Below are positions 1 to 6,129 of a stretch of 10,314 nt of DNA, piece by piece (position 1 is the first letter of the stretch; each line of letters begins with the position of its first letter). The notes under the pieces are model-generated. The model did not search any database. It was not told the origin of the DNA and saw only the letters and a program-made list of their open reading frames with translations. This stretch comes from an uncultured Porphyromonadaceae bacterium (GTDB lineage: Bacteria; Bacteroidota; Bacteroidia; Bacteroidales; Muribaculaceae). The stretch is taken from positions 1 to 10,314 of the forward strand of contig CALJBF010000245.1 of assembly GCA_938027385.1 (NCBI GenBank), written 5' to 3'. The position numbers and the translations under genes are program-made.

Positions 1-134
1 GGAAAGTGAACCTGATTCTCTACGACGGCAATACAAGCAACGTTTTCGCCAAAATTCCGCTTTCGAGCGCCGATGACGATTCTTTCGAGTATACCGAGGA
101 TGACTTTCTGCTGAAGTTCACCCCCGCCCGCTGA
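1..134 (+). CDS. 3' end of an unidentified protein (partial)
   Basis: Only the last 43 codons are present; the reading frame enters from the left edge and ends at TGA 132-134. The visible tail starts KVNLILYDGN and ends LLKFTPAR. It alternates hydrophobic and polar residues like beta strands. The stretch AKIPLSS followed by a short hydrophobic strand resembles the C-terminal ends of the next two proteins (KIPMGS... and YIPLGES...), so it may be another member of the same secreted family. That is an inference from about 25 residues. The following gene starts 41 nt downstream on the same strand, which fits co-transcription. No function can be assigned from this fragment. Confidence 0.6.
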   Translation, partial: KVNLILYDGNTSNVFAKIPLSSADDDSFEYTEDDFLLKFTPAR

Positions 135-175
135 CACAAACCTATTATCACATTTATATTATATATTCCCACAGA

Positions 176-892
176 ATGAAACTTAAATTTTCAGCGATGC
201 TCGTCATCGCCGCACTCTTCGCGGTCTTCGGAGCATCGGCGGCCGTAAATCTCGACGGCAAGCACTTCCAGGGTATCGGCAAGATCAAAGGGCAGCCCAT
301 CGACTGCTGGGTCGACATGAACTTCGACGACACCGACATCGAGTTCAACGTCTCGGATACCTATAATTTCGGCGCATCGTACACCGCCAAGGCCGTAGGC
401 GACAAGGTCACCGTCACCGCCAAAGTGCCCGGCGCAGCCGCAGCCACCCTCACCTCAACCGACGGAGGCAGCACTTTCCAGGGCAACATCTCGCTCAACG
501 GCCAGGCCCTGAATCTCTGGGTGCTCAACGTTCCCGCAAAAATCAAGCCCTCTGAGAAACCCGCCGCCGAGCTTGAATCGGTAATCGGCGACCCCGACGG
601 CTACACCGCCTTCGTGCTTGTGAGCCTTCCCGGCGGCCAGCAGATGTGTGCCACATCCGAATTTGCCTTCAACGGTGCCGACAAGACCTTCCGCATGACC
701 TGCGACTCGCCCTCGCTGCAGAAGATATTCGGCAACATGCAGGGCTCATACTCGGTTGACGGGTCGGAAATCGTGATGACCGACTCGACCGGCAAGACCG
801 TACGCGGCTCGATATGCGACGACGGCTATTACCTCAAGATACCCATGGGTTCGGCACAGGGAATAACCCTGACGCTCGTCCTTATAAAATAA
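176..892 (+). CDS. Secreted beta-rich protein of unknown function (paralog cluster, member 1)
   Basis: This is a 238-aa protein of no family I can name. Residues 1-22 form a signal peptide (basic MKLK, hydrophobic core, ASA|AV cleavage), so it is exported; there is no lipobox Cys. The mature part is rich in Gly, Thr, Val and alternating polar/hydrophobic residues, suggesting mostly beta structure, possibly lipocalin-like. Residues 94-103 (STDGGSTFQG) match SPDGGRSFSG in the next protein, and GNMQGSY (186-192) plus KIPMGS (221-226) match its GMIKGEY and YIPLGE. It is therefore probably a distant paralog. Cys44, Cys158, Cys176 and Cys214 could form disulfides. The ATG at 176 follows an AT-rich, A-containing leader with no Shine-Dalgarno site. 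The next gene begins 25 nt after the stop. Confidence 0.85.
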   Translation: MKLKFSAMLVIAALFAVFGASAAVNLDGKHFQGIGKIKGQPIDCWVDMNFDDTDIEFNVSDTYNFGASYTAKAVGDKVTVTAKVPGAAAATLTSTDGGSTFQGNISLNGQALNLWVLNVPAKIKPSEKPAAELESVIGDPDGYTAFVLVSLPGGQQMCATSEFAFNGADKTFRMTCDSPSLQKIFGNMQGSYSVDGSEIVMTDSTGKTVRGSICDDGYYLKIPMGSAQGITLTLVLIK

Positions 893-917
893 CACTTTAA
901 CCTATCTGAACCGAGAC

Positions 918-1772
918 ATGAAAATTTCAAAGAAAGTCTTCGCGCTCATCATGGCCCTGATAATGGTCATGGGAGGCGCCGCCGACCTTTCGGCCCAGAA
1001 ACGCAAGGCAGCCCCCGCGCGCAAGACAACCACCACCCCCAAGACAACCACCACCGGCAAGCGTACCACCCCGGCCCGCACCACCGGCCCGGCCATCGAT
1101 GTAGCCGAGATTGAAGGCACAGGGTTCCAGATGTATACAGATGTGGAGCTGCAGGGCAAGCATATCGATATGAATTCATTTGTAGTGCTTGATGAAAACG
1201 GCAAACTCAAGTGGGACTTCGATTATACGGAGGCAGAGGGCACATGGAGCGTTACCGGCAACACACTGAAAGCAGAAGCCAACGGTATGAGGATTACCGC
1301 CACCTCTCCCGACGGCGGAAGAAGTTTCAGCGGGAGATTTCAGAATGTCACCAAAGGTATCGAAAACAAATGTCAGCTCTTTTCAACATGGATACCGAAA
1401 GACCAGACCGTTGACAAAATAAAAACCGAACTCCTCGACGGCACCTACAAAGCTGCCTATATCAAACTCTACCTCGGCTCTGACAACCCCAGTTTCGCTA
1501 TCCCTGCGAAGGTGAAGTTTACCCCCGGAGATGAGTCCGACAGGGGTACCTTCAAGGTAACCAGTGACCACATGATAATGACGGCCCTGGGGATGATCAA
1601 AGGCGAATATGCGTTTGTCAACAATATGCTGCTCACAAAGCTCCGGGATGACAAGGACTCAATGACCACTCTCAGCAATCACAAAGGCTGTATATATATC
1701 CCTCTCGGGGAATCAAGAATCCCCGGTCTCTCATCCGGTTCAGTAGAGTTGGAGCTTCAGCTTTTCCCCTGA
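918..1772 (+). CDS. Secreted beta-rich protein with Thr/Lys-rich linker (paralog cluster, member 2)
   Basis: This 284-aa protein has a signal peptide at residues 1-26 (cleavage LSA|Q). Residues 27-57 are a low-complexity Lys/Arg/Thr/Pro linker, and the rest is predicted beta-rich. It shares ordered motifs with the next protein: GTW then GN (108-115) against GKW then GN; NGMRITA (122-128) against DGLKIHA; LLDGTY (172-177) against LIAGQY; and PAKVKFTP (196-203) against PVEVKFNP. The two are thus full-length paralogs apart from the linker, which the neighbours lack. The C-terminus has YIPLGE (260-265), then a hydrophobic strand. The function is unknown. The basic, Thr-rich linker could be a flexible spacer, an O-glycosylation site or a wall-contact segment; nothing here decides between these. 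Confidence 0.85.
   Translation: MKISKKVFALIMALIMVMGGAADLSAQKRKAAPARKTTTTPKTTTTGKRTTPARTTGPAIDVAEIEGTGFQMYTDVELQGKHIDMNSFVVLDENGKLKWDFDYTEAEGTWSVTGNTLKAEANGMRITATSPDGGRSFSGRFQNVTKGIENKCQLFSTWIPKDQTVDKIKTELLDGTYKAAYIKLYLGSDNPSFAIPAKVKFTPGDESDRGTFKVTSDHMIMTALGMIKGEYAFVNNMLLTKLRDDKDSMTTLSNHKGCIYIPLGESRIPGLSSGSVELELQLFP
1023..1058 (+). repeat. Two 18-bp in-frame tandem units coding the Thr/Lys linker
   Basis: Two copies of AAGACAACCACCACC, each followed by a different codon (CCC, then GGC), lie back to back in frame. They encode KTTTTP and KTTTTG. Degenerate Lys-Arg-Thr-Thr-Pro and Arg-Thr-Thr-Gly codons continue to about 1090. An in-frame unit means copy-number change would lengthen or shorten the linker without a frameshift. 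Confidence 0.8.
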
Positions 1773-1814
1773 TCCGGCTCTTTCAACCTCTAACAATCCA
1801 AGAAAAGAAAACAG

Positions 1815-2564
1815 ATGAAAATCATAAAAAACATCCCAGCGGCATTTTTTGCCGTAGCCATGGCGTTCGGCGTTTCTGCCAATCTCTCAGCCCAGAGCAG
1901 GGAATTCAAACAGGGCAGATGCATGCTCTATACAGAAACTCCTGACACTGCAGGAGCAGTGACAGCAAGGTCGATCGTGGCCATCGAGGGGGGAGATGTG
2001 GACAACCCCGTAAACAAATCCAATCCCGGCAAATGGCGTCTTTCCGGCAATGATTTCAGCCTGGAAGTGGATGGCCTGAAAATACATGCCAACTCTACCG
2101 GTACCCCCTTATCTTACAAGGGTACATATATCACTCCCCAGGGTGAAAGCAACCCATGCGAGGCTTTAATGGTTCCGTATTCAATGTGGGGGATATTCTC
2201 GGAAAAACTCAAGAACAACCTCATCGCCGGCCAATATACAAAAGCATACGTTCACTTCTGGTATGCCGACGATCTCTTTATGCCGCAAAAGGCTTATCCG
2301 GTGGAGGTCAAGTTCAATCCGGTGGAGGGTTTCAACGGCGGTTCCATCGAAATCTCCGGCAGTCCCGAGTTAATGTCGCTCCTCTCAAGTCCGACCATCC
2401 CGTACTATTTCGATGGTAAGATGTTGAAGGTAGTCCGTCCCAACGGACGTATTGTAGAAGATAATTTGGACGAAGGTTTCGCTCAGGTGTGGGTCAGGTT
2501 TGACGATACCATTCAACTCCCGGGAATAGGCGAAGCTCTTGCGTATCTGGCCATCTACTACTGA
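1815..2564 (+). CDS. Secreted beta-rich protein (paralog cluster, member 3)
   Basis: This 249-aa protein has a signal peptide at residues 1-26 (cleavage LSA|Q), no lipobox and no membrane segment after it. GKW (72-74), DGLKIHANS (86-94), YKGTY (101-105), LIAGQY (136-141) and PVEVKFNP (162-169) occur in the same order as in the preceding protein, so it is its diverged paralog. Its end (RFDDTIQLPGIG and a hydrophobic strand) replaces the IPLG motif. Cys36 and Cys115 are the only cysteines. The leader just before the ATG is A-rich (AAGAAAAGAAAACAG), typical of Bacteroidota translation starts. It is the last gene of the apparent operon and is followed by a repeat hairpin. No function is known to me. 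Confidence 0.85.
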   Translation: MKIIKNIPAAFFAVAMAFGVSANLSAQSREFKQGRCMLYTETPDTAGAVTARSIVAIEGGDVDNPVNKSNPGKWRLSGNDFSLEVDGLKIHANSTGTPLSYKGTYITPQGESNPCEALMVPYSMWGIFSEKLKNNLIAGQYTKAYVHFWYADDLFMPQKAYPVEVKFNPVEGFNGGSIEISGSPELMSLLSSPTIPYYFDGKMLKVVRPNGRIVEDNLDEGFAQVWVRFDDTIQLPGIGEALAYLAIYY

Positions 2565-2620
2565 TGACGGCTGCCGACATCTGACGCGCCCTCTCTCCAC
2601 AATCATCTTCCCCGCCTGAC

Positions 2621-2701
2621 ATAAGTCACATAAGTTACATAAATCACATAAGCCACATAAGCCACATAAGTTACATCTGTAACGTATGTGGCTTATGTGG
2701 C
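2621..2701. repeat. 9-bp tandem repeat array that turns back on itself
   Basis: Six direct 9-bp units run from 2621 to 2674: ATAAGTCAC, ATAAGTTAC, ATAAATCAC, ATAAGCCAC, ATAAGCCAC, ATAAGTTAC. After a short linker the same motif follows in inverse orientation to 2701 (GTGGC TTAT GTGGC). Units vary only at a few positions. The array is non-coding, between two convergent genes. Related units in the opposite orientation occur at 4372-4421. I cannot assign it to a named repeat family. Confidence 0.9.
2652..2701. terminator. 23-bp hairpin, probable bidirectional terminator
   Basis: The left arm 2652-2674 and right arm 2679-2701 are complementary over 23 bases with one mismatch, closing on the 4-base loop ATCT. 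The hairpin sits 87 nt after the stop of the secreted-protein gene and 10 nt after the stop of pldA on the other strand. There is no clear U-run on either side, so termination is inferred from position and stem strength. It is made entirely of the 9-bp repeat units. Confidence 0.6.
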
Positions 2702-2711
2702 GTCTGTGTCG

Positions 2712-3569
2712 CTAAAACTCGGAGAAGAGGGTGGGCTTTATGACTATGCCGATGCGCAGTTGCGAATGGAACTTCTTGTAGTCGAGAAGCCCTTCGCCGT
2801 AGCCGTTGTAATATTGCGCGAACAGGTACTGGTTTGACTTGCGCGACCACCGGTAGGCGACCTCGAACGTGGTGTTGAAATTGAACACGTTGCCCAGACG
2901 CTTTACCAGCGACAGCGAGCACGAGAATTTCCGGTTCGGCGACCGGTATGACCATCCCACCTGGTAGATGCCGCAGTATTTCAGGATGTCGCGGTTGTTC
3001 TGGCCGTCGATGATCGGAATCCAGAACTTACCGTAGATGGTGAGGTTAGGGTCGATCATCACCGAGCCCCCCAGAGTCACCTTGTTCCACGAGCGTGACC
3101 AGATGGAGTCGCGGCCGTTGCTCTCGTGTTCGAGCGTGAGCGTGAGCTTGCCGATGAACCGGTCTTTTATGAATATCGGTTTGGCCAGACCGATGCCGGG
3201 GTTGAAATTCAGGTCGGTCATGGGCATGGAGTTCTCGAGCACGTTCCAGAACACCTTCTGCGTGTAATATAGATACAGATAGGTGCCCCAGGGGAGGGTA
3301 GACTTGGTGAGTTTCTGCGCTATCGAGATCTGGAACTTGATGTTGGTGTTGGTCTTGTCGGGCTTGTAGCCGATCGGGGGGCCGAAAATGAAATAATTGT
3401 CTTTGTAAAGGCCGAAATAGTAGTGCTGGTCGGCGAAAGCCCTCTTCAGCGAGTCGACATTCATCGTCTCGTCGGGCATCTCTATGATCTGCGCCGACGA
3501 GCGCGGCGCCCCCGCAAACAGGGCCGCCACCCCGGTGATGAACAGTATGATGATACGTGAGGCTCTCAT
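2712..3569 (-). CDS. pldA: Outer membrane phospholipase A (OMPLA)
   Basis: This 285-aa protein belongs to the PldA/OMPLA family, an outer-membrane beta-barrel that is a calcium-dependent phospholipase A1/A2 acting on phospholipids in the outer leaflet. Residues 1-26 are a signal peptide (SSA|Q). The motif HESNGRDSIWSRSWN carries His148, Ser150 and Asn162, with the same spacing as the catalytic His142, Ser144 and Asn156 of the E. coli enzyme. Arg153 and Ser158 correspond to its calcium-site residues. YYNGYGEGLLDY (253-264), near the end, matches the conserved last-strand region of the family, and the chain ends in Phe as barrel proteins often do. Length is normal and no key residue is missing. 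In the family, activity is controlled by dimerisation when the outer membrane is perturbed; it is inferred that this holds here. It is transcribed divergently from the deacetylase gene. Confidence 0.93.
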   Translation of the reverse strand: MRASRIIILFITGVAALFAGAPRSSAQIIEMPDETMNVDSLKRAFADQHYYFGLYKDNYFIFGPPIGYKPDKTNTNIKFQISIAQKLTKSTLPWGTYLYLYYTQKVFWNVLENSMPMTDLNFNPGIGLAKPIFIKDRFIGKLTLTLEHESNGRDSIWSRSWNKVTLGGSVMIDPNLTIYGKFWIPIIDGQNNRDILKYCGIYQVGWSYRSPNRKFSCSLSLVKRLGNVFNFNTTFEVAYRWSRKSNQYLFAQYYNGYGEGLLDYKKFHSQLRIGIVIKPTLFSEF

Positions 3570-3600
3570 AATCCGTTTTGTCCTGTTGACTTTGCGGGTA

Positions 3601-3608
3601 CAAAGTTA
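3601..3608 (-). promoter_or_regulatory. Candidate Bacteroidota -7 box for pldA
   Basis: On the minus strand this reads TAACTTTG, a full match to TAnnTTTG. It would place the transcript start about 25 nt before the pldA ATG. No good TTTG -33 element lies at the usual distance; the nearest is at 3638-3641, about 29 nt away, so the call rests on the -7 box and position. Confidence 0.5.
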
Positions 3609-3680
3609 CGACAATTTTCCCTATCACTGAAACACCCCAAATGACCAATTGTTTGTGCGTTAAGTCAGATATTATCGCCG

Positions 3681-3714
3681 TTTGGGGCAATCCCGGCGAA
3701 AATGATTAAATTTG
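3681..3714 (+). promoter_or_regulatory. Candidate promoter of the deacetylase gene
   Basis: TTTG at 3681-3684 and TAAATTTG at 3707-3714 match the Bacteroidota -33 (TTTG) and -7 (TAnnTTTG) elements, with a 22-bp gap, slightly longer than usual. Transcription would begin near 3720. That rules out the alternative TTG start at 3712 and favours ATG 3736. TTTGGGG at 3681-3687 is also the inverse of CCCCAAA at 3635-3641, which could be a shared operator in this divergent region. Confidence 0.5.
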
Positions 3715-3735
3715 CAGTATCTAAAGTTACCGACT

Positions 3736-4353
3736 ATGCTGATTGAACGACCGCCTCTGCTTTACCGGCTGCTCTTCCCCGAGGGGCTGTGGCGCCTCAA
3801 GCGCAAGGGGCGCAAGGTGGTGTATCTTACTTTCGACGACGGGCCGATACCCGAGGTGACCCCCTGGGTGCTCGATACCCTTGACCACTATGGCGTGAAG
3901 GCCACGTTCTTCTGGGTGGGCGACAATGTGGCGCGCCATCCAGAACTGGCCGACGAGGTGCGTCGCCGCGGCCACAGCTGGGGCAACCACACCATGCACC
4001 ACCTGCAGGGGATGAAGGTTACCACATACCGCTACATGCACGACATCACTGAGGCCAACGACCTGATCGGCTCGCCGCTGTTCCGGCCGCCCCACGGGCT
4101 GCTGCGCTGGAAACAGGCGCGCGCCATCAAAGACCGCTACAATATCATTATGTATGACCTGGTGACGCGTGACTACTCGAAGAAACTCGACGCCGAGCAG
4201 GTTTTCAGCAATGTGAAACGTTTTGCCCGCAACGGGGCCATCATAGTGTTTCATGACTCGCTCAAGGCCGAGAAGAACATGAAGGCCGTGCTGCCGCGCG
4301 CCATCGAGTGGCTGAAATCGCGCGGCTATGAGTTCGAGGCGCTGCCGATGTGA
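3736..4353 (+). CDS. Polysaccharide deacetylase (NodB homology, CE4 family)
   Basis: This 205-aa protein is nearly all NodB domain. The motifs are in order: TFDDGP (32-37, with the metal-binding second Asp at 35), HTMHH (85-89, metal ligands His85 and His89), RPPHG (117-121) and VFHDS (171-175, catalytic His173). CE4 enzymes remove N- or O-acetyl groups from peptidoglycan, chitin-type oligosaccharides or surface polysaccharides, using a metal ion. The exact substrate cannot be read from the sequence. There is no signal peptide, only a short N-terminal segment LLYRLLF before the domain, so it is either cytoplasmic or membrane-associated. The start at 3736 was chosen because the promoter overlaps the upstream TTG. 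The next gene follows after 66 nt on the same strand and may be co-transcribed. Confidence 0.9.
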   Translation: MLIERPPLLYRLLFPEGLWRLKRKGRKVVYLTFDDGPIPEVTPWVLDTLDHYGVKATFFWVGDNVARHPELADEVRRRGHSWGNHTMHHLQGMKVTTYRYMHDITEANDLIGSPLFRPPHGLLRWKQARAIKDRYNIIMYDLVTRDYSKKLDAEQVFSNVKRFARNGAIIVFHDSLKAEKNMKAVLPRAIEWLKSRGYEFEALPM

Positions 4354-4371
4354 CGCGTGGCGGAGGATGAT

Positions 4372-4421
4372 GTGGCGGATGTGACTTATGTAACGTGACC
4401 TATGTAACTTATGTGAGGTAT
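4372..4421 (+). repeat. Second 9-bp repeat array, opposite orientation
   Basis: The units are GTGGCGGAT, GTGACTTAT, a truncated GTAAC, GTGACCTAT, GTAACTTAT and GTGAGGTAT. They are the reverse complement type of the units at 2621-2701 (ATAAGTCAC is the complement of GTGACTTAT). The array fills most of the gap between deacetylase and membrane-protein genes, and its last unit contains the first two bases of the ATG at 4420. No fold-back partner lies next to it. Confidence 0.75.
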
Positions 4422-5970
4422 GGGGAGATTTGACGGAGCAATGAAAGGTGCCGGGCGCTGGCTGGCACGGAACTATGCCGCGGTGCTGTCGGTGGTGACC
4501 GGCCTGCTGCTGTGCGCCATGTACATGGTCAGCGGCCTGGGCGGCGATGACTGGGCATATATGGCTGTGTTCGGGCGCTATGACGGATTCGCCGACTATG
4601 AGGGTGGGGTGGGAAAGTTCTTCTTCACATATCCCGCTCAGCACTGGTTCGGCACCAATGGCCGTGCGGCCAACTATCTGGCTGCCTATATCGGGGCTTT
4701 CTTGCCGGTGTGGGCCATTCACCTGCTGATGGGGGTGTGCGCCCTGGGGCTGTGCATGCTGGCCGTATGGGCGGTGGGGGCCTGGTGTCGCGTAGGCCGA
4801 CAGTGTGCCGGGGCGCTTGCCGCGCTTACGGTGATGCTGGGGCTGCCGTGGGCCGACGAGATGTTTACCTACGATGTGGCGCTCAACTATATGGCGGCAT
4901 CGGCGCTGGCGCTCGGTTTTGTCTGGCTTGTGGCGCGTGAGCGCGGCGTGAGCCGATGGATTGCCCTCTGCGCCGGTCTGGTGGCGGGGGCGATGCACGA
5001 GGCCGCGGGTGTGCCCGTGGCATGCGGGGCCGCGCTGTATTTCATCTGTCACCGCAGGGCATGGCGCTCACTGTCGTGCACGCAGCGATGGGGCTGGGGG
5101 GCGTTCGCCCTGGGTGCGCTGAGCACCATACTCTCGCCCGGGATATGGCGGCGCGCCGCCGGGTCGGTAGAGGTGGCCCGGCAATGGAGCGTATGGGAGT
5201 CGCTTATGTTTTCAGCGCCGCTGGTAGTAGTGCTTGCGGTCGTGCTGGCGATAATCGGCATAGGCATTCTTTGCGGGCGCCGTGACTGGAGGGGGTGGTT
5301 GGCAGACCCGCTGACCTTTGTCTTTGCTGTGGCGGCGCCGGTGGCCGGTCTGTTCTGCATGGCCGGTGATTTCGTGGGGCGAGTGGGATGGTGCGCCCAG
5401 CTCTACGCCATGATAGCCCTGTGGCGCATGGGTGTGAATGTCGTCAGGATGCCGCGGGTGCCGCCCGGCGTGCTTTGCGCTCTGGCAGGGATTACCATTG
5501 TGGCGCACGGGATGCTGACGATACCGGTGCTTGCCGCCGACGGACGGCTTGAGCGCGATATCGCCCGTCAGGCAGGAACGGAACGCTCTACACTGCTGTA
5601 TGTCGACTTGCCCGACGTGACCGCACAGCCGTGGTACACCTTCGGCAAACTGCGCGGCCTGCGTGGCACGCATCCATATTACACCGAGTGCATTTCACGC
5701 TATTACGATCTGCCCCCGACGGTGCTCATACCGAAGGCGTTCGAGGGGATAGACCTTGACACGCTTAGCCACACGGTCACCGACGCCGGGGGGCGTTACC
5801 GTCTGTCGCCCGAACCGCTCGCGCCCGTTACCGGACGCTACCGCCGCACCACCGTCTGGTCTGCCGATGTGGCGGCCGATACCGCCGTCATCCGGTTCAC
5901 CACCCCTTCGGGGCGCCCCATGTGGCTCGCCATGCCCCACCGCTACCATTTCTACCTCTGGGCCAACTGA
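4420..5970 (+). CDS. Polytopic membrane protein, GT-C glycosyltransferase-like
   Basis: This 516-aa protein has about ten to eleven hydrophobic segments between residues 18 and 372. A soluble domain follows (about 375-516). GGDDW (41-45), directly after the first membrane segment, resembles the acidic motif in the first extracytoplasmic loop of GT-C enzymes. Other notable points are the membrane-edge GRAANYLAAYIGAF (81-94) and MHEAAG (192-197). GT-C enzymes transfer sugars from lipid-phosphate carriers outside the cytoplasmic membrane; this role is inferred, with no family hit available. Lying just after a deacetylase gene fits envelope polysaccharide work. The start is uncertain: ATG 4420 lies in the repeat array, while ATG 4441 has GGAG just before it and would give 509 aa, still with the first membrane segment. 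The gene is G+C-rich. Confidence 0.75.
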   Translation: MGRFDGAMKGAGRWLARNYAAVLSVVTGLLLCAMYMVSGLGGDDWAYMAVFGRYDGFADYEGGVGKFFFTYPAQHWFGTNGRAANYLAAYIGAFLPVWAIHLLMGVCALGLCMLAVWAVGAWCRVGRQCAGALAALTVMLGLPWADEMFTYDVALNYMAASALALGFVWLVARERGVSRWIALCAGLVAGAMHEAAGVPVACGAALYFICHRRAWRSLSCTQRWGWGAFALGALSTILSPGIWRRAAGSVEVARQWSVWESLMFSAPLVVVLAVVLAIIGIGILCGRRDWRGWLADPLTFVFAVAAPVAGLFCMAGDFVGRVGWCAQLYAMIALWRMGVNVVRMPRVPPGVLCALAGITIVAHGMLTIPVLAADGRLERDIARQAGTERSTLLYVDLPDVTAQPWYTFGKLRGLRGTHPYYTECISRYYDLPPTVLIPKAFEGIDLDTLSHTVTDAGGRYRLSPEPLAPVTGRYRRTTVWSADVAADTAVIRFTTPSGRPMWLAMPHRYHFYLWAN

Positions 5971-6005
5971 CCCCCCTCCTCGTGAGTTCCGGGTACCATC
6001 TAAAC

Positions 6006-6079
6006 GTAGGGACATCGCTTTGCGATGTTTAGGATATTTCGTTGAATATCAGCTAAACATCGCAAAGCGATGTCCCTAC
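6006..6079. repeat. REPIN-like element: two inverted GTAG-headed palindromes
   Basis: The arms 6006-6032 and 6053-6079 are perfect 27-bp inverted repeats. Each arm starts, read inward, with GTAGGG and then carries its own small palindrome ACATCGC-TTT-GCGATGT. Inside, GATATT (6033-6038) and AATATC (6045-6050) pair as well, leaving a 6-base loop and a 2-base bulge. A GTAG head followed by a palindrome is the hallmark of REP sequences mobilised by RAYT (TnpA-REP) proteins, and two in inverse orientation form a REPIN. No RAYT gene is in this window. The element lies between convergent genes, 35 nt after one stop and 50 nt from the other, so it may also stop transcription from both sides. Confidence 0.8.
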
Positions 6080-6129
6080 ATTCGGGTGCAAGCCGAGTTC
6101 TGCGCCTATTTATCTCAGAGGTGGGTGTC

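Noticed and set aside
2621..2701. Possible CRISPR array
   Set aside because: The units are 9 bp with no spacers between them and they invert at the end, unlike any CRISPR.
3712..3735. TTG start giving eight extra residues to the deacetylase
   Set aside because: The TTG overlaps the proposed -7 box TAAATTTG, and the NodB domain does not need these residues; ATG 3736 is preferred.
3727..5052. 441-codon minus-strand open frame across two genes
   Set aside because: It runs antisense through both the deacetylase and the membrane-protein gene, is His/Gln/Arg-rich, and covers their boundary and repeat array.
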